Program-made: the position numbers and the translations under genes
The notes under the pieces: generated by a model
What the model was told of the DNA's origin: nothing
Database searches by the model: none
The model's input: only the letters and a program-made list of their open reading frames with translations
Assembly: GCA_003449195.1 (NCBI GenBank)
Contig: DMID01000247.1
Location: forward strand, 1-9,571
DNA length: 9,571 bases
Direction of reading: 5' to 3'
Source: Lysobacteraceae bacterium
GTDB taxonomy: Bacteria > Pseudomonadota > Gammaproteobacteria > Xanthomonadales > Xanthomonadaceae
Part shown: positions 1 through 7,771 of the stretch, piece by piece
How positions within the stretch are numbered: the first letter of the stretch is position 1
Layout of the letters: each line of letters begins with the position of its first letter

Positions 1-970
1 CGCCCAGCTCGCGCGCAGCCTGCGCCAGCGCCTGTTCCGCGGCCGCGGCATCGAGCGCGGCCGTGTTGAGGCTGACGCCGGCCAGACGCGCGGCCGGGTT
101 GGTCCTGCGCGCCAGATCCACGTAGAGCCGCGCGGCGGAGGCCAGATCGGGCAAGGGATACTCGGGCCAGCTGAGCACCTGCGTGCGCAAGGGGTCGTGG
201 CAGAGGATCAACGCATCCGGCTGCGAACCATGCAGCAACCCCAGGGTGACCCCCGCATAGGCCGGGTGGTAGATCGAGCCCTGGCCTTCGATGAGATCCC
301 AATGTTCCGGCTCGGCGGCCGGAGAAATGCATTCGGCCGCACCGGCGATGAAATCGGCGACTACCGCATCGATGGCGATGCCCGCGCCGGCAATCATGAT
401 CCCGGTCTGTCCGGTGGCGCGGAAATCGGCATCAAGACCGTGCTTGCGCATCGCATCGGCCAATGCGAGCGCGGTGTATTTCTTGCCCAGCGCACAATCG
501 GTGCCGACCATTGCCACGCGCTTGCCGCTGCGCCGCTTGCCCGTGGCACGGGGCAGATCGGCCGGGGGACGGCGCACATCCACCAGCCGGCTGCCGGCCG
601 AAGCGGCCGCCAATGCCAGGCCGGACACCGTGGCCAACGGCGTATGCAGGCCACTGACGATGTCCAGACCGGCTTCGGCCGCTGCCGTCAGCATTGGCGC
701 CCAATGCGCCGGGATGCGCCCGCCCGTCGGGGTCACGCCGATCAGCAACGAACGCGCGCCGGCAAATGCCGCCGCCGCCGGGGTCATCTCGGGCAAGCCC
801 AGATCCACCGTGCCGCCGGGCATGTGCATCTGGCCGATGCAGCTTTCAGGTGCCCAGTCGCGCAGGCCGAATGCCGTCTTGGCCTTCAACGCATTGGTTT
901 CTTCGCCGAGAAAAAGCAGGTATGGCCGGCGCAGGCTCACCACGTTCAACGCGGGCACGGTCACGGCCAT
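1..970 (-). CDS. dgcN: DUF1611 / DgcN-family protein (D-glutamate N-acetyltransferase family), C-terminus cut by window edge
   Basis: Reading the minus strand from ATG at 970-968 gives 323 residues, still open at base 1. The family is usually about 330-350 residues, so only the C-terminal tip should be missing. The N-terminal domain (about 1-145) has the family-like stretch PYLLFLGEETNALKAKTA near residue 16 and a GVTPTGG loop at 78-84. A P-loop-like nucleotide or CoA-binding motif, GTDCALGKKYTALAL, lies at 156-170, followed by ATGQTGIMIAG at 185-195 and EGQGSIYHPAYAG at 228-240, all hallmarks of DUF1611. Characterised DgcN proteins N-acetylate D-glutamate; a partner racemase, DgcA, then makes the L form. 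That partner would lie just left of the window, which is a prediction. A GGGAG stands 3 nt before the ATG, which is close but usable. The family call is strong; the D-Glu substrate is by homology. Confidence 0.85.
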   Translation of the reverse strand, partial: MAVTVPALNVVSLRRPYLLFLGEETNALKAKTAFGLRDWAPESCIGQMHMPGGTVDLGLPEMTPAAAAFAGARSLLIGVTPTGGRIPAHWAPMLTAAAEAGLDIVSGLHTPLATVSGLALAAASAGSRLVDVRRPPADLPRATGKRRSGKRVAMVGTDCALGKKYTALALADAMRKHGLDADFRATGQTGIMIAGAGIAIDAVVADFIAGAAECISPAAEPEHWDLIEGQGSIYHPAYAGVTLGLLHGSQPDALILCHDPLRTQVLSWPEYPLPDLASAARLYVDLARRTNPAARLAGVSLNTAALDAAAAEQALAQAARELG

Positions 971-1257
971 GTTCTCCCGATGGCATGTCCCCGCGTCTTG
1001 TCTTGCATGCGCCTTCTCCGGTCGGACTGGCCCGGGCCGTCGCGGCTTGGGCATGCCTCGATTTGACCACCCCGCACGACGCGGCGAATCGGAAGAAACC
1101 CTCATCCTCGGCCTGCGATCGCCTCTCGGCGGATCGCTTGCCGGCATGCAAGGCAGGTGCTAAAAAACCGTCACGCGGATGCAATGAAGCCGCACCGCTG
1201 CACGGAGGGGTTCCATCCGGATTCCCGAGGCGTCGCCCGAATTTCGCCACGCATGCC
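971..1257. promoter_or_regulatory. Divergent intergenic control region (dgcN-like / luxR-like)
   Basis: This 287-bp gap separates the start of the DUF1611 gene (minus) from the start of the regulator gene (plus), so it must hold both promoters. The clearest structure is a pair of 12-mers in inverted orientation, TGTCTTGCATGC at 999-1010 and GCATGCAAGGCA at 1144-1155, agreeing at 11 of 12 positions. One copy sits about 30 bp before the DUF1611 start and the other between the putative -35 and -10 boxes of the regulator. This fits an operator pair for the LuxR-type protein, but binding is inferred. A GGAGGGG at 1204-1210 has no in-frame start near it. No convincing small gene was seen. Confidence 0.5.
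1138..1166 (+). promoter_or_regulatory. Possible sigma-70 promoter of the LuxR-type gene
   Basis: TTGCCG (1138-1143) and TAAAAA (1161-1166) are spaced by 17 bp. Each matches its consensus hexamer at four of six positions. The A-run is unusual in this GC-rich stretch. It would give a leader of roughly 85 nt before the ATG at 1258. The call rests on pattern matching only. Confidence 0.3.
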
Positions 1258-2379
1258 ATGTTGATGCTTGATGCCCTTCCCCCGCAGGCGCCCGCGAACG
1301 GCGGCGACACCGACCGTGCCGCCCTGATCAAGTCGCTCGACATGGCCTCGCTGTGGCAATCCTGCGCATCCCTGATCAGCAAGGCCCTGCCTTGCCATTC
1401 GTGCAGCCTGCTGTTCGACATCGACGGCTACCAGCCGCATCAGGGCCGGCATCATCTGAGCGCGGGGCAGGAGGACGGAACGCGCATGGTCAACAGCCTC
1501 GACGTGGCGGCGCCGTATCTCGATGCAAACCCGAAAATCCCCTGGTACACGTTCTCGCAGATCGCACGACAGGACGTGAATGCCGGCGAGCGGCTCAAGG
1601 CACAAAACCCGTCGCCCGGCTGGCAGGACTTCATCCACATGGCGTTCTGGAACGGCGCGCATCTGGAGGCCGTGCTGAGCATCCGCCTGCATGCAGACCA
1701 TGCACGGCTCAGCGCGCGCGAGCTCGGCTTCCTGGCCGACCTCTATCCGCTGCTGGATGCCAGCCTGCAGCGCGTGCGCGCACTGGAGTCCGAGCGCGGC
1801 CGCCACCATGCGCTAACAACCGTGCTGCACGGATTGCCGCTGGCCGTCATCCTGCTCGACGACCACCTCGCGCCGTCCTGCATGTCGCTTGAAGCCATCC
1901 GCATCTGCCGGCGCTGGAGCACCGACACCGAGCGTGCGGGACGATTGCCGCATGCCATCGATGCGCCGTTGCGCGAGTGGTTCCCGGGCACTGCGGCGGC
2001 ATCGGCGGCCCTCGGTGACGAACCATCGCCGGGAACATCGCTGTCCCTCCGGCACCCGAGCCGTCCGCAGCTGCAACTGCGCGTGGAGATCGGTTTCACC
2101 CCACGCAGGCCCGGCGAGCGCGCCCATCACCTGCTCATCCTGAGCACCGGCGGCGAGGACGAGGGCATCGACGCCAGCTCACCACGCACGCTGTCGCTAT
2201 TGCAATGCCTGTCGCCCAGCGAGAGAAAAGTCGCGCTGCTGGTGGCCGGCGGGCTGCGCAACGACATGATTGCGCAGAAGCTGTGCCGCTCGCGCAAGAC
2301 GATCGAAAGCCAGATCAGCTCCATCTTCCGGAAATTGAACGTCGGCAACCGCACCCAGCTGGCCCGCCTGTTCGATTGA
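1258..2379 (+). CDS. Orphan LuxR/NarL-type transcriptional regulator with N-terminal sensor region
   Basis: The protein has 373 residues from ATG 1258 (a second in-frame ATG is at 1264). The C-terminal part (about 317-371) is a GerE-type helix-turn-helix: LSPSERKVALLVAGG, then NDMIAQKLCRSRKTIESQI and FRKLNVGNRTQLARLF. There is no phosphoacceptor receiver domain. Residues about 25-175 look GAF-like, and 185-300 resemble a degenerate PAS segment beginning LHGLPLAVILLDD, so a ligand rather than phosphorylation is the likelier signal. The open frame continues far upstream, but that stretch is antisense to the DUF1611 gene and intergenic DNA. No good Shine-Dalgarno precedes 1258, so the start is uncertain. 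The gene is divergent from the DUF1611 gene and convergent with the class A-like hydrolase (32 bp apart). It is the only regulator here, so it probably controls the neighbouring genes; that is inference. Confidence 0.85.
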   Translation: MLMLDALPPQAPANGGDTDRAALIKSLDMASLWQSCASLISKALPCHSCSLLFDIDGYQPHQGRHHLSAGQEDGTRMVNSLDVAAPYLDANPKIPWYTFSQIARQDVNAGERLKAQNPSPGWQDFIHMAFWNGAHLEAVLSIRLHADHARLSARELGFLADLYPLLDASLQRVRALESERGRHHALTTVLHGLPLAVILLDDHLAPSCMSLEAIRICRRWSTDTERAGRLPHAIDAPLREWFPGTAAASAALGDEPSPGTSLSLRHPSRPQLQLRVEIGFTPRRPGERAHHLLILSTGGEDEGIDASSPRTLSLLQCLSPSERKVALLVAGGLRNDMIAQKLCRSRKTIESQISSIFRKLNVGNRTQLARLFD

Positions 2380-2411
2380 ACCGCATCGCGCCGGTGCCGG
2401 TTGCCATCGGC

Positions 2412-3473
2412 TCACTCCCGGCCGGCAAACAGGAAATAGTCGTGCGCGGCGCGGGCGACCTGCGCCATCATCCGGTCCTTGGCGGCATCGTCCTGCTCGG
2501 ACTTCTCGAACACCGCGATGACGACCCGGCCGCGTCCGGACGGCAGCGTGATCACGCCGACATCGTTGGCCACGTCGTCCACCGAGCCGGTCTTGTGCGC
2601 CACCGGCGTGGCGTCGGGCAACATGCCCTTGAGCCGCTGCCGGCCGGTACGGCAGTCGAGCATGATCGACTCGAGCACGGCGGTGGTGGCCGGCTTGAGC
2701 ACCTTGCCCTGCCACACGCGCGACAGCAGCGCGGCCATGCCGGCCGGCGTGCTGGTGTCGCGCGGATCGGCGTCGTAGGCCAGGCGCAGGGCGCGGGACT
2801 CGGCCGAATCATGGTGCTGCGCTTCCAGCCTGGCGTAGGCGGCCGGGCTCAACGGCGCAGCCTGCGAGGCCGAGGCATCGCCATAGAAATTGGCCAGCAT
2901 CTCCCAGATGTAGCGGTCCACGCGGATGCCCTCGATGCCCAGCGCATGCAACCGCGCCGCCACCGCAGCAGTGCCGCCGCCGAGCTTGATCAGGATGTCG
3001 GTGGCGTTGTTGTCGCTGACCGTGAGCATCATGTGCAGCAGGTCGTGCACGGTGATCGCCGAACCCGGCGTGAGGTGGGTGTCGATCGGCCCGCCCATGC
3101 CCGGATAGATGTCTTCCGCCTTCAGCACGACCGGCCGCTGCAGGTCGAGCTTGCCTTCGTCCACCAGACTGAGGATGTGCACGGCCACCGGCACCTTGAC
3201 GGTGCTGGCCATCGGAAAGCCGATCTGCGGATTCACCGAGGCCGTGCGGCCGCTGTCCAGATCGAGCACGTACACGCCGATCTGTCCGTCGAAAGGCGCG
3301 GTGATGCGATCCAGTTCCGCCTGCAGGCCGGCAGCCGGTTTGCCGTGTGCGAATGCTGGTGCGGCCACGGCCGGCGTGCACATGGCCAATGCCAGCGCGG
3401 GAAGCAACACCCAGCGCGACAAGCGGCGCCGCTTGCGCGCATGCGCGGAAACCGCGGCATGGGATGCCGTCAT
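2412..3473 (-). CDS. Exported class A beta-lactamase-like serine hydrolase (penicillin-recognising fold)
   Basis: The protein has 353 residues from ATG 3473. This start is preferred because AGGAG stands 7 nt upstream and an Arg-rich then hydrophobic signal peptide follows (RKRRRLSRWVLLPALALA at 13-30, probable cleavage near 38-42). Active-site motifs are clear: SxxK as S90-T-V-K93, SDN at 153-155, and KTG at 294-296 within AHKTGSVDD. The fold continues as RDTSTP at 238-243 and NDVGVITLP at 303-311. The region that should carry the deacylating Glu166 is atypical: after DR187 comes YIWE, with Glu at +4 not +2, and about 37 residues more than TEM-1 before RDTSTP. It may therefore be a peptidase-like or amidase-like member and not an antibiotic-resistance enzyme. 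It lies 130 bp after the S58 peptidase on the same strand and may share its transcript. Confidence 0.88.
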   Translation of the reverse strand: MTASHAAVSAHARKRRRLSRWVLLPALALAMCTPAVAAPAFAHGKPAAGLQAELDRITAPFDGQIGVYVLDLDSGRTASVNPQIGFPMASTVKVPVAVHILSLVDEGKLDLQRPVVLKAEDIYPGMGGPIDTHLTPGSAITVHDLLHMMLTVSDNNATDILIKLGGGTAAVAARLHALGIEGIRVDRYIWEMLANFYGDASASQAAPLSPAAYARLEAQHHDSAESRALRLAYDADPRDTSTPAGMAALLSRVWQGKVLKPATTAVLESIMLDCRTGRQRLKGMLPDATPVAHKTGSVDDVANDVGVITLPSGRGRVVIAVFEKSEQDDAAKDRMMAQVARAAHDYFLFAGRE

Positions 3474-3480
3474 CGGGGAA

Positions 3481-3485
3481 CTCCT
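3481..3485 (-). promoter_or_regulatory. Shine-Dalgarno (AGGAG) fixing the class A-like hydrolase start
   Basis: On the minus strand AGGAG lies 7 nt before the ATG at 3473-3471. This selects that start over an in-frame ATG at 3554, whose extra 27 residues would sit ahead of the signal peptide. Confidence 0.75.
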
Positions 3486-3603
3486 GATCGGGTCGGGGAA
3501 ATGAAGGGCCGGAATCGGCATCGAGCCTTGCACCGGACGCTGATGCTCCGCCACAAGACGCAGGCAACGCGGTGCCTTCGCAATGATGATCCTGCCAGTC
3601 TCG

Positions 3604-4785
3604 TCACGGCGTGCCTGCAGCGGCCTTGGCCGGCCGCAGTACGCCGGCGCGGCGCAGCGATTTCAGCACCGGTGCCAGCGGCAGGGCCGCGGCGGTGCCG
3701 CGATGGCCGTATACGGTGTGCGCACGGAACAGCGAGTTGAGGATGGCTTCCTCGGTGGCTTCGGCCGTGGCCTGGAACAGGGGCGTCATGTGCTCGCCGG
3801 ATACGCTTTGCGCCGCTTGCACGGCGGCATCCGGGTCGCGCAGGTTCGCCTTGGCAGTGGAAAAGGCGATCACGTAGTCGCCCGAGCCGTTGGACATCAC
3901 CGAGCCGGTGCGTGCCAGACCGACCAGCGCGCGCCTGGCCAGGCGTTGCAGGGCAGCCGGATCGAGCGGCGCATCGGTGGCCACCACCATCATGATGCTG
4001 CCGTCGCCCGTGCTCGGCGGCGGCGCACCGAGGTTGCGCGCGTATTCGGACGGATCGGGTAGCGCCTTCCACACCGGCACGCCGGCGATGGTGAGGTCGC
4101 CGCCGAAATTGCTCTGCACCAGCACGCCGACGGTATAGCCGCCGTCGCCTGCCGCAAGATGCCGCGAACTGGTGCCGATGCCGCCTTTCCAGCCGAAGGC
4201 CACGGTACCGGCACCGGCACCGACGTCGCCTTCGGCCACATCGCCACGCGAGACCCCGGCCAATGCCTGCTCCACCAGCGCCGGGGTCAGCGGACGGGCG
4301 CGGATGTCGCTGAGGTAGCCATCGTTGGTTTCGCCGACCACGGGATTGATCGAGCGCACCTTGTCCATGCCCGGCTGGCGCAGCAGCCAGTCGACGGTGG
4401 CATCGGCCACCTTCCACGTGCTCAGCGTGCCGGTCAGCATGATCGGCGTTTCCAGCTCGCCGAGCTCCTGCACCTGGGTAACGCCGGCAAGCTTGCCGAA
4501 GCCGTTGCCGACCAGAATCGCCGCCGGCACCCGCTGCCGGAACAGGTTGCCCGGATGCGGAGACACCACGGTGACGCCGGTGTGGAAGCGCCGGCCCTCG
4601 GCCAACGTGGCATGGCCGACGCCCACCCCGTCCACGTCGGTGATCGCATTGCGCGGACCGGTCGGCAGCGTGCCGATGACCACGCCCACGTCGCGCGCAC
4701 GCGGACGCGCCTGTTCGGCGGCATGGGCCTGCAACACGGCGCTGGCCGCCAACAGGGCACACAACAACGGAGAGGATTTTTTCAT
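3604..4785 (-). CDS. Exported S58/P1-family aminopeptidase (DmpA/BapA-like, self-processing)
   Basis: The protein has 393 residues, a typical length, with a signal peptide (MKKSSPLLCALLAASAVLQA, cleavage near AHA at 21-23), so it should be periplasmic. The family is made as a precursor that cuts itself before the catalytic Ser, becoming an N-terminal nucleophile hydrolase. The matching site is GDGS, cutting between G262 and S263, followed by the family stretch IMMVVATDAPL. Other conserved parts are GPRNAITDVDGVGVGH (43-58), NDGYLSD with Y157 (154-160), VGVLVQSNFGG with N226 (219-229), and SNGSGDY (298-304) with S301 and D303. Known members release N-terminal D-amino acids or beta-amino acids from peptides; which this one takes cannot be told. 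The start at 4785 has no clear Shine-Dalgarno. It lies 82 bp after the receptor gene on the same strand, behind a strong hairpin, so expression may be coupled but lower. Confidence 0.92.
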   Translation of the reverse strand: MKKSSPLLCALLAASAVLQAHAAEQARPRARDVGVVIGTLPTGPRNAITDVDGVGVGHATLAEGRRFHTGVTVVSPHPGNLFRQRVPAAILVGNGFGKLAGVTQVQELGELETPIMLTGTLSTWKVADATVDWLLRQPGMDKVRSINPVVGETNDGYLSDIRARPLTPALVEQALAGVSRGDVAEGDVGAGAGTVAFGWKGGIGTSSRHLAAGDGGYTVGVLVQSNFGGDLTIAGVPVWKALPDPSEYARNLGAPPPSTGDGSIMMVVATDAPLDPAALQRLARRALVGLARTGSVMSNGSGDYVIAFSTAKANLRDPDAAVQAAQSVSGEHMTPLFQATAEATEEAILNSLFRAHTVYGHRGTAAALPLAPVLKSLRRAGVLRPAKAAAGTP

Positions 4786-4810
4786 CAGGGGAGTCTTCGG
4801 GTCACGTCAG

Positions 4811-4820
4811 TGTAATTACA
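4811..4820. promoter_or_regulatory. Perfect A/T-rich palindrome, possible operator
   Basis: TGTAATTACA reads the same on both strands and is the most A/T-rich spot in this gap. It ends 25 bp before the peptidase start and follows the receptor-gene hairpin on the minus strand. Its shape suits a dimeric regulator or part of a local promoter. No bound protein can be named. Confidence 0.35.
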
Positions 4821-4834
4821 TCACCGGAACGACA

Positions 4835-4858
4835 ACGCCGCCGGTTTCCCGGCGGCGT
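4835..4858 (-). terminator. GC-rich hairpin after the receptor gene, probable attenuating terminator
   Basis: ACGCCGCCGG (4835-4844) and CCGGCGGCGT (4849-4858) pair perfectly over 10 bp around a 4-nt loop, starting 9 nt past the receptor stop codon on the minus strand. The sequence after the stem is TGTCGTT, a poor U-tract, so full intrinsic termination is doubtful. Partial read-through into the peptidase gene, or 3'-end protection of the receptor message, fits better. Confidence 0.55.
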
Positions 4859-4867
4859 GCGGCAACA

Positions 4868-7771
4868 TCAAAAATCGATGTCGAGGTTCACGTACATCGC
4901 GCGACCGGTGATGCCGTAGATGGTCTGGTAGAACGGGTACCAGGTGATGGTCGAATCCTTAGGCCCGTATTTGTTGAATATGTTGGTCACGTCCAAACCC
5001 AAACGCATCTTGTCGGTGATCGCCTTGGAAACACCGCCATTCCAGACCGTGAACGCCGGCAACCGCCCCGCACCGCTGTAATTGACCCGGGTGCCGTTCC
5101 GCCAGCCATACACATTGGCCGACCAATCCCCCTTGTTCCACGCCAGCGTCAAGTTGGTACGGGTGCGGAAAGCCACCGGCTGGCTGTAACGGCACGCGGA
5201 CTGGCCGTAAGAGCACCCCATGTAGTCCACCCACGGGTCGCCCGCCACTTCCTTGACTTCGTACTTGAGCGTCTTGCTCATGCCCATGTTGGCGGTGAAA
5301 TTGCCCAGCACGTCCGATTTCCACGAATACTTCAGGCTGGCGTCGAAGCCGCTGGTCCGCACGCCGGCCTGGTTCACCGCACCGATGGTCAGGTCGGTGA
5401 GATTGCCATCGGCGTCACGGGTGACATAGCCGGCATAGGCGGCACAACCGGCCGAACTGGAATCCACGGCCTGTCCATTCGAGGTTCGACCCAGCAAGCA
5501 ATCGGCATTGCCGCTGAGGATTTGCCCGGCACTCAGGTACTGGCTCTTGCCTTTCAGCTCCACCGACCACCAGTCCGCACTCAGCGAAAGGCCATCGAAC
5601 ACGTCCCAGACCACGCCGATGCCATTGGACGTTGCGGTTTCCTCATGCAAGGCCGTGCTGTCGCCACCCGATGTGTACCAGAAGTGATCGTCATGACTCC
5701 CGCTGTAGCAGGACGTCACGTCCGCGGTGTTGGTCAGGTCCAGCCCGTCAACGCGGCACAGGTACTCATTGGTGAAGGTGCCGTATTGCCGCACCGGATC
5801 GCCGTAAATCCACATGATGTTCGGCGCCATGAAGCTGGTCTGGTGACTGCCGCGCACCAGCAGGCTCTTGATCGGCCGCCATTCCAGCGCGGCCTGCCAA
5901 GTCATCGCGCTGCCGATGCTGGAGATGTCGTCGTACTTGTCCCAGCGCCCGGCGATGTCGGCGGTCAATTGCCTGAAAATCGGGATACGGAATTCCAGGC
6001 CCGCACCATAGCGATCGCGCGCGCCGCCGCCGGAGGTGGCGGTGTAATTGAAGGTATGGTCGGCACCCTCGTAGGTGGCGGTGCTGCGGTAATCCGGCCC
6101 AAGCTGCAACTTGGTGTGCGCCGCTTCTAACACTGCCGCCATTTCCACATCCCCCGCAGGCAGCGCGAACAGCGGGCCGCTGAACACGAACTGCGCCTGG
6201 CTGGCTTGCGAGACGTTCCTGTTGTGAATCGGGCGGGTCATCTCGTTGTATTTTTCCGCCGTGATCGTGTTGAACAACCGCGCCGGATCGATGTCGTAGA
6301 TCGGGTAATCGTATCCCCAGAAATTCAGGGTGCCGGACGATCCGCCGAACAGGAACTCCTCCACCTTGTCACGGGTCAGCTGCCGCCATGAGCTTTTCAC
6401 TTCGTCGCGCGCGTAGCTGAGGCTTGCATCCCAGTCGAAGCGGTCGAACACCGTGCCGCGCAAGCCGACGTTGGCGCTGACCATGTTTTCCTCCCAGACC
6501 CGCTTCGGCACGCCGCCGATGGCATCCGGATCAACCGCGCGTTGATACCAGATATAACCAAAGTCCGGGTCGTAACCCTCGCCGTAGATGAACAGGCTGG
6601 ACCGGTTGGCGCTGATCGAGCGCGACTTCATTCCCAGAAACTGGCCGTAAGCTTCCAGCTTGTCGGTCAGCTTGTAGTTGCCGGAAACATAGCCCGAAGT
6701 CTTCTTGTATTGATTGGAAAGGATATTGCCGTCGTAATAATTCATGCTGCCGCAATACGTGGGCAATTTCGCGGCGGCGCTTGGGTAGATCGGCACGGCT
6801 CCAGCCAAGGCACAGGTATTGCGCAACGCCGCCGCATCGGTGTCTTCGGCGCTTCCGATCAGTTGCCCGTTGCTGCCGAGCCAATATTCTTCGTCGGCAT
6901 CGGTATCGAGGTTGTAGCCGTACAGGTACGAGCTTGTCACCTGCGCATAGGTCGGATGGCCCGGGTCTTTGTTTCCCGGCGAGTTCCAGCCACTGGGGAT
7001 GACATTCGTGCGCTGGCCGGCGCGAATCGGTTCACGGTTCAACTGCTCGAACGCATAGGTGACGCTGCCGCGATCCCAGGCCTTGCCACCCACCCACTGG
7101 AATTGGCCGGTATCGCCGCCGCCATCGCTGGTCGTGCCGCCGCGCAGGCGGATGTGGTTGCCTTCCCAGTTTTCCTTGGTGACGATATTGACCACGCCGG
7201 CCACCGCGTCGGAACCGTAAATCGCCGACGCGCCATTGTTGAGTACCTCGATGCGTTCGACTGCCGCCGCCGGAATGCTGCCAAGGCTGACGCCGGTGGC
7301 ATCCGGAGTGGAAGAAGTGGCGTAATCGGCGGTGCGCTTGCCGTTGATGAGGATCAACTGATAACCAACACCCAAGCCGCGCAGATTGATGAACTGCGCA
7401 TCAGGCTGCTGCGTGGCGCCGGAATTCAATTCGCCCGCCACCATCTCGCCATTGTTGCTCGGCAAGGTGCGCATGACCTCGGTGATGGTGCTGAACCCCT
7501 GCTTCTTGATGTCCTCGGCGGTGATCACCACCACCGGCGTCGGCCCCTCGGTTTCTGCCCGCTTGATGCGCGAACCGGTGACTTCGACCTTGTCCAGCGT
7601 CTTGGCCTTGGCGGTGCCGGATTCGGTCGTCTCGGCGGACGCGGCTGCCGACGCTTCCTGAGACGATGCGGCGGGAAGACCATCGGCCAGCGCGATGGCC
7701 GGCATCGCCATGCCGGCGACGATGGCGGCGAACAACGGACATCTGTGTGGCGAACGACGACGATTGCGCAT
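4868..7771 (-). CDS. TonB-dependent outer-membrane receptor
   Basis: The protein has 967 residues from ATG 7771, chosen for a GGAG 9 nt upstream and for the signal peptide at 1-29 (cleavage after ALA). A short Ala/Ser-rich linker leads to a TonB-box region, LDKVEVTGSRIKR, at 59-71. The plug (about 76-198) has PTPVVVITAEDI, FINLRGLG, and the conserved VERIEVLNNGASAIYGSDAV into VVNIVTKE. The remainder (about 200-967) is the beta-barrel, ending VNLDIDF with a terminal Phe as outer-membrane barrels do. There is no carboxypeptidase-like N-terminal domain and no extra signalling domain, so this is a plain transporter, energised by TonB-ExbB-ExbD encoded elsewhere. The mature part has eight Cys in four close pairs (320/340, 672/688, 758/776, 853/860). 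Followed by two exported hydrolases on the same strand, it probably imports a peptide-like substrate; the ligand is unknown. Confidence 0.95.
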   Translation of the reverse strand: MRNRRRSPHRCPLFAAIVAGMAMPAIALADGLPAASSQEASAAASAETTESGTAKAKTLDKVEVTGSRIKRAETEGPTPVVVITAEDIKKQGFSTITEVMRTLPSNNGEMVAGELNSGATQQPDAQFINLRGLGVGYQLILINGKRTADYATSSTPDATGVSLGSIPAAAVERIEVLNNGASAIYGSDAVAGVVNIVTKENWEGNHIRLRGGTTSDGGGDTGQFQWVGGKAWDRGSVTYAFEQLNREPIRAGQRTNVIPSGWNSPGNKDPGHPTYAQVTSSYLYGYNLDTDADEEYWLGSNGQLIGSAEDTDAAALRNTCALAGAVPIYPSAAAKLPTYCGSMNYYDGNILSNQYKKTSGYVSGNYKLTDKLEAYGQFLGMKSRSISANRSSLFIYGEGYDPDFGYIWYQRAVDPDAIGGVPKRVWEENMVSANVGLRGTVFDRFDWDASLSYARDEVKSSWRQLTRDKVEEFLFGGSSGTLNFWGYDYPIYDIDPARLFNTITAEKYNEMTRPIHNRNVSQASQAQFVFSGPLFALPAGDVEMAAVLEAAHTKLQLGPDYRSTATYEGADHTFNYTATSGGGARDRYGAGLEFRIPIFRQLTADIAGRWDKYDDISSIGSAMTWQAALEWRPIKSLLVRGSHQTSFMAPNIMWIYGDPVRQYGTFTNEYLCRVDGLDLTNTADVTSCYSGSHDDHFWYTSGGDSTALHEETATSNGIGVVWDVFDGLSLSADWWSVELKGKSQYLSAGQILSGNADCLLGRTSNGQAVDSSSAGCAAYAGYVTRDADGNLTDLTIGAVNQAGVRTSGFDASLKYSWKSDVLGNFTANMGMSKTLKYEVKEVAGDPWVDYMGCSYGQSACRYSQPVAFRTRTNLTLAWNKGDWSANVYGWRNGTRVNYSGAGRLPAFTVWNGGVSKAITDKMRLGLDVTNIFNKYGPKDSTITWYPFYQTIYGITGRAMYVNLDIDF

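Noticed and set aside
1063..1091. TTGACC as a -35 box for a plus-strand promoter
   Set aside because: At 16-18 bp spacing there is no acceptable -10 hexamer.
197..1163. Two plus-strand frames of about 290 codons over the DUF1611 gene
   Set aside because: They are antisense to the DUF1611 gene, whose minus-strand reading shows clear family motifs.
694..1257. N-terminal extension of the LuxR-type protein
   Set aside because: The first part is antisense to the DUF1611 gene and the rest is Arg/Pro/Ser-rich intergenic translation; the regulator-like protein begins near 1258.
2412..3473. Acquired antibiotic-resistance beta-lactamase
   Set aside because: The gene is flanked by peptide-catabolism genes, has the same base composition as its neighbours, no mobile element is near, and the Glu166 region is atypical.
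3474..3554. 27-residue N-terminal extension of the class A-like hydrolase
   Set aside because: AGGAG lies at ideal spacing before the internal ATG at 3473, and the extension would bury the signal peptide.
3562..3577. AGGCA / TGCCT hairpin between the peptidase and class A-like genes
   Set aside because: Only five pairs and no T-run; too weak to call a terminator.
3470..4762. Minus-strand 430-codon frame overlapping the S58 peptidase
   Set aside because: It is an Arg/Gly-rich shadow in another frame of the peptidase gene with no family motif.
4325..6130. Long plus-strand open frame (601 codons) across the peptidase and receptor genes
   Set aside because: It is antisense to two clearly recognised genes, shows no known domain and is explained by high GC content leaving few stop codons.
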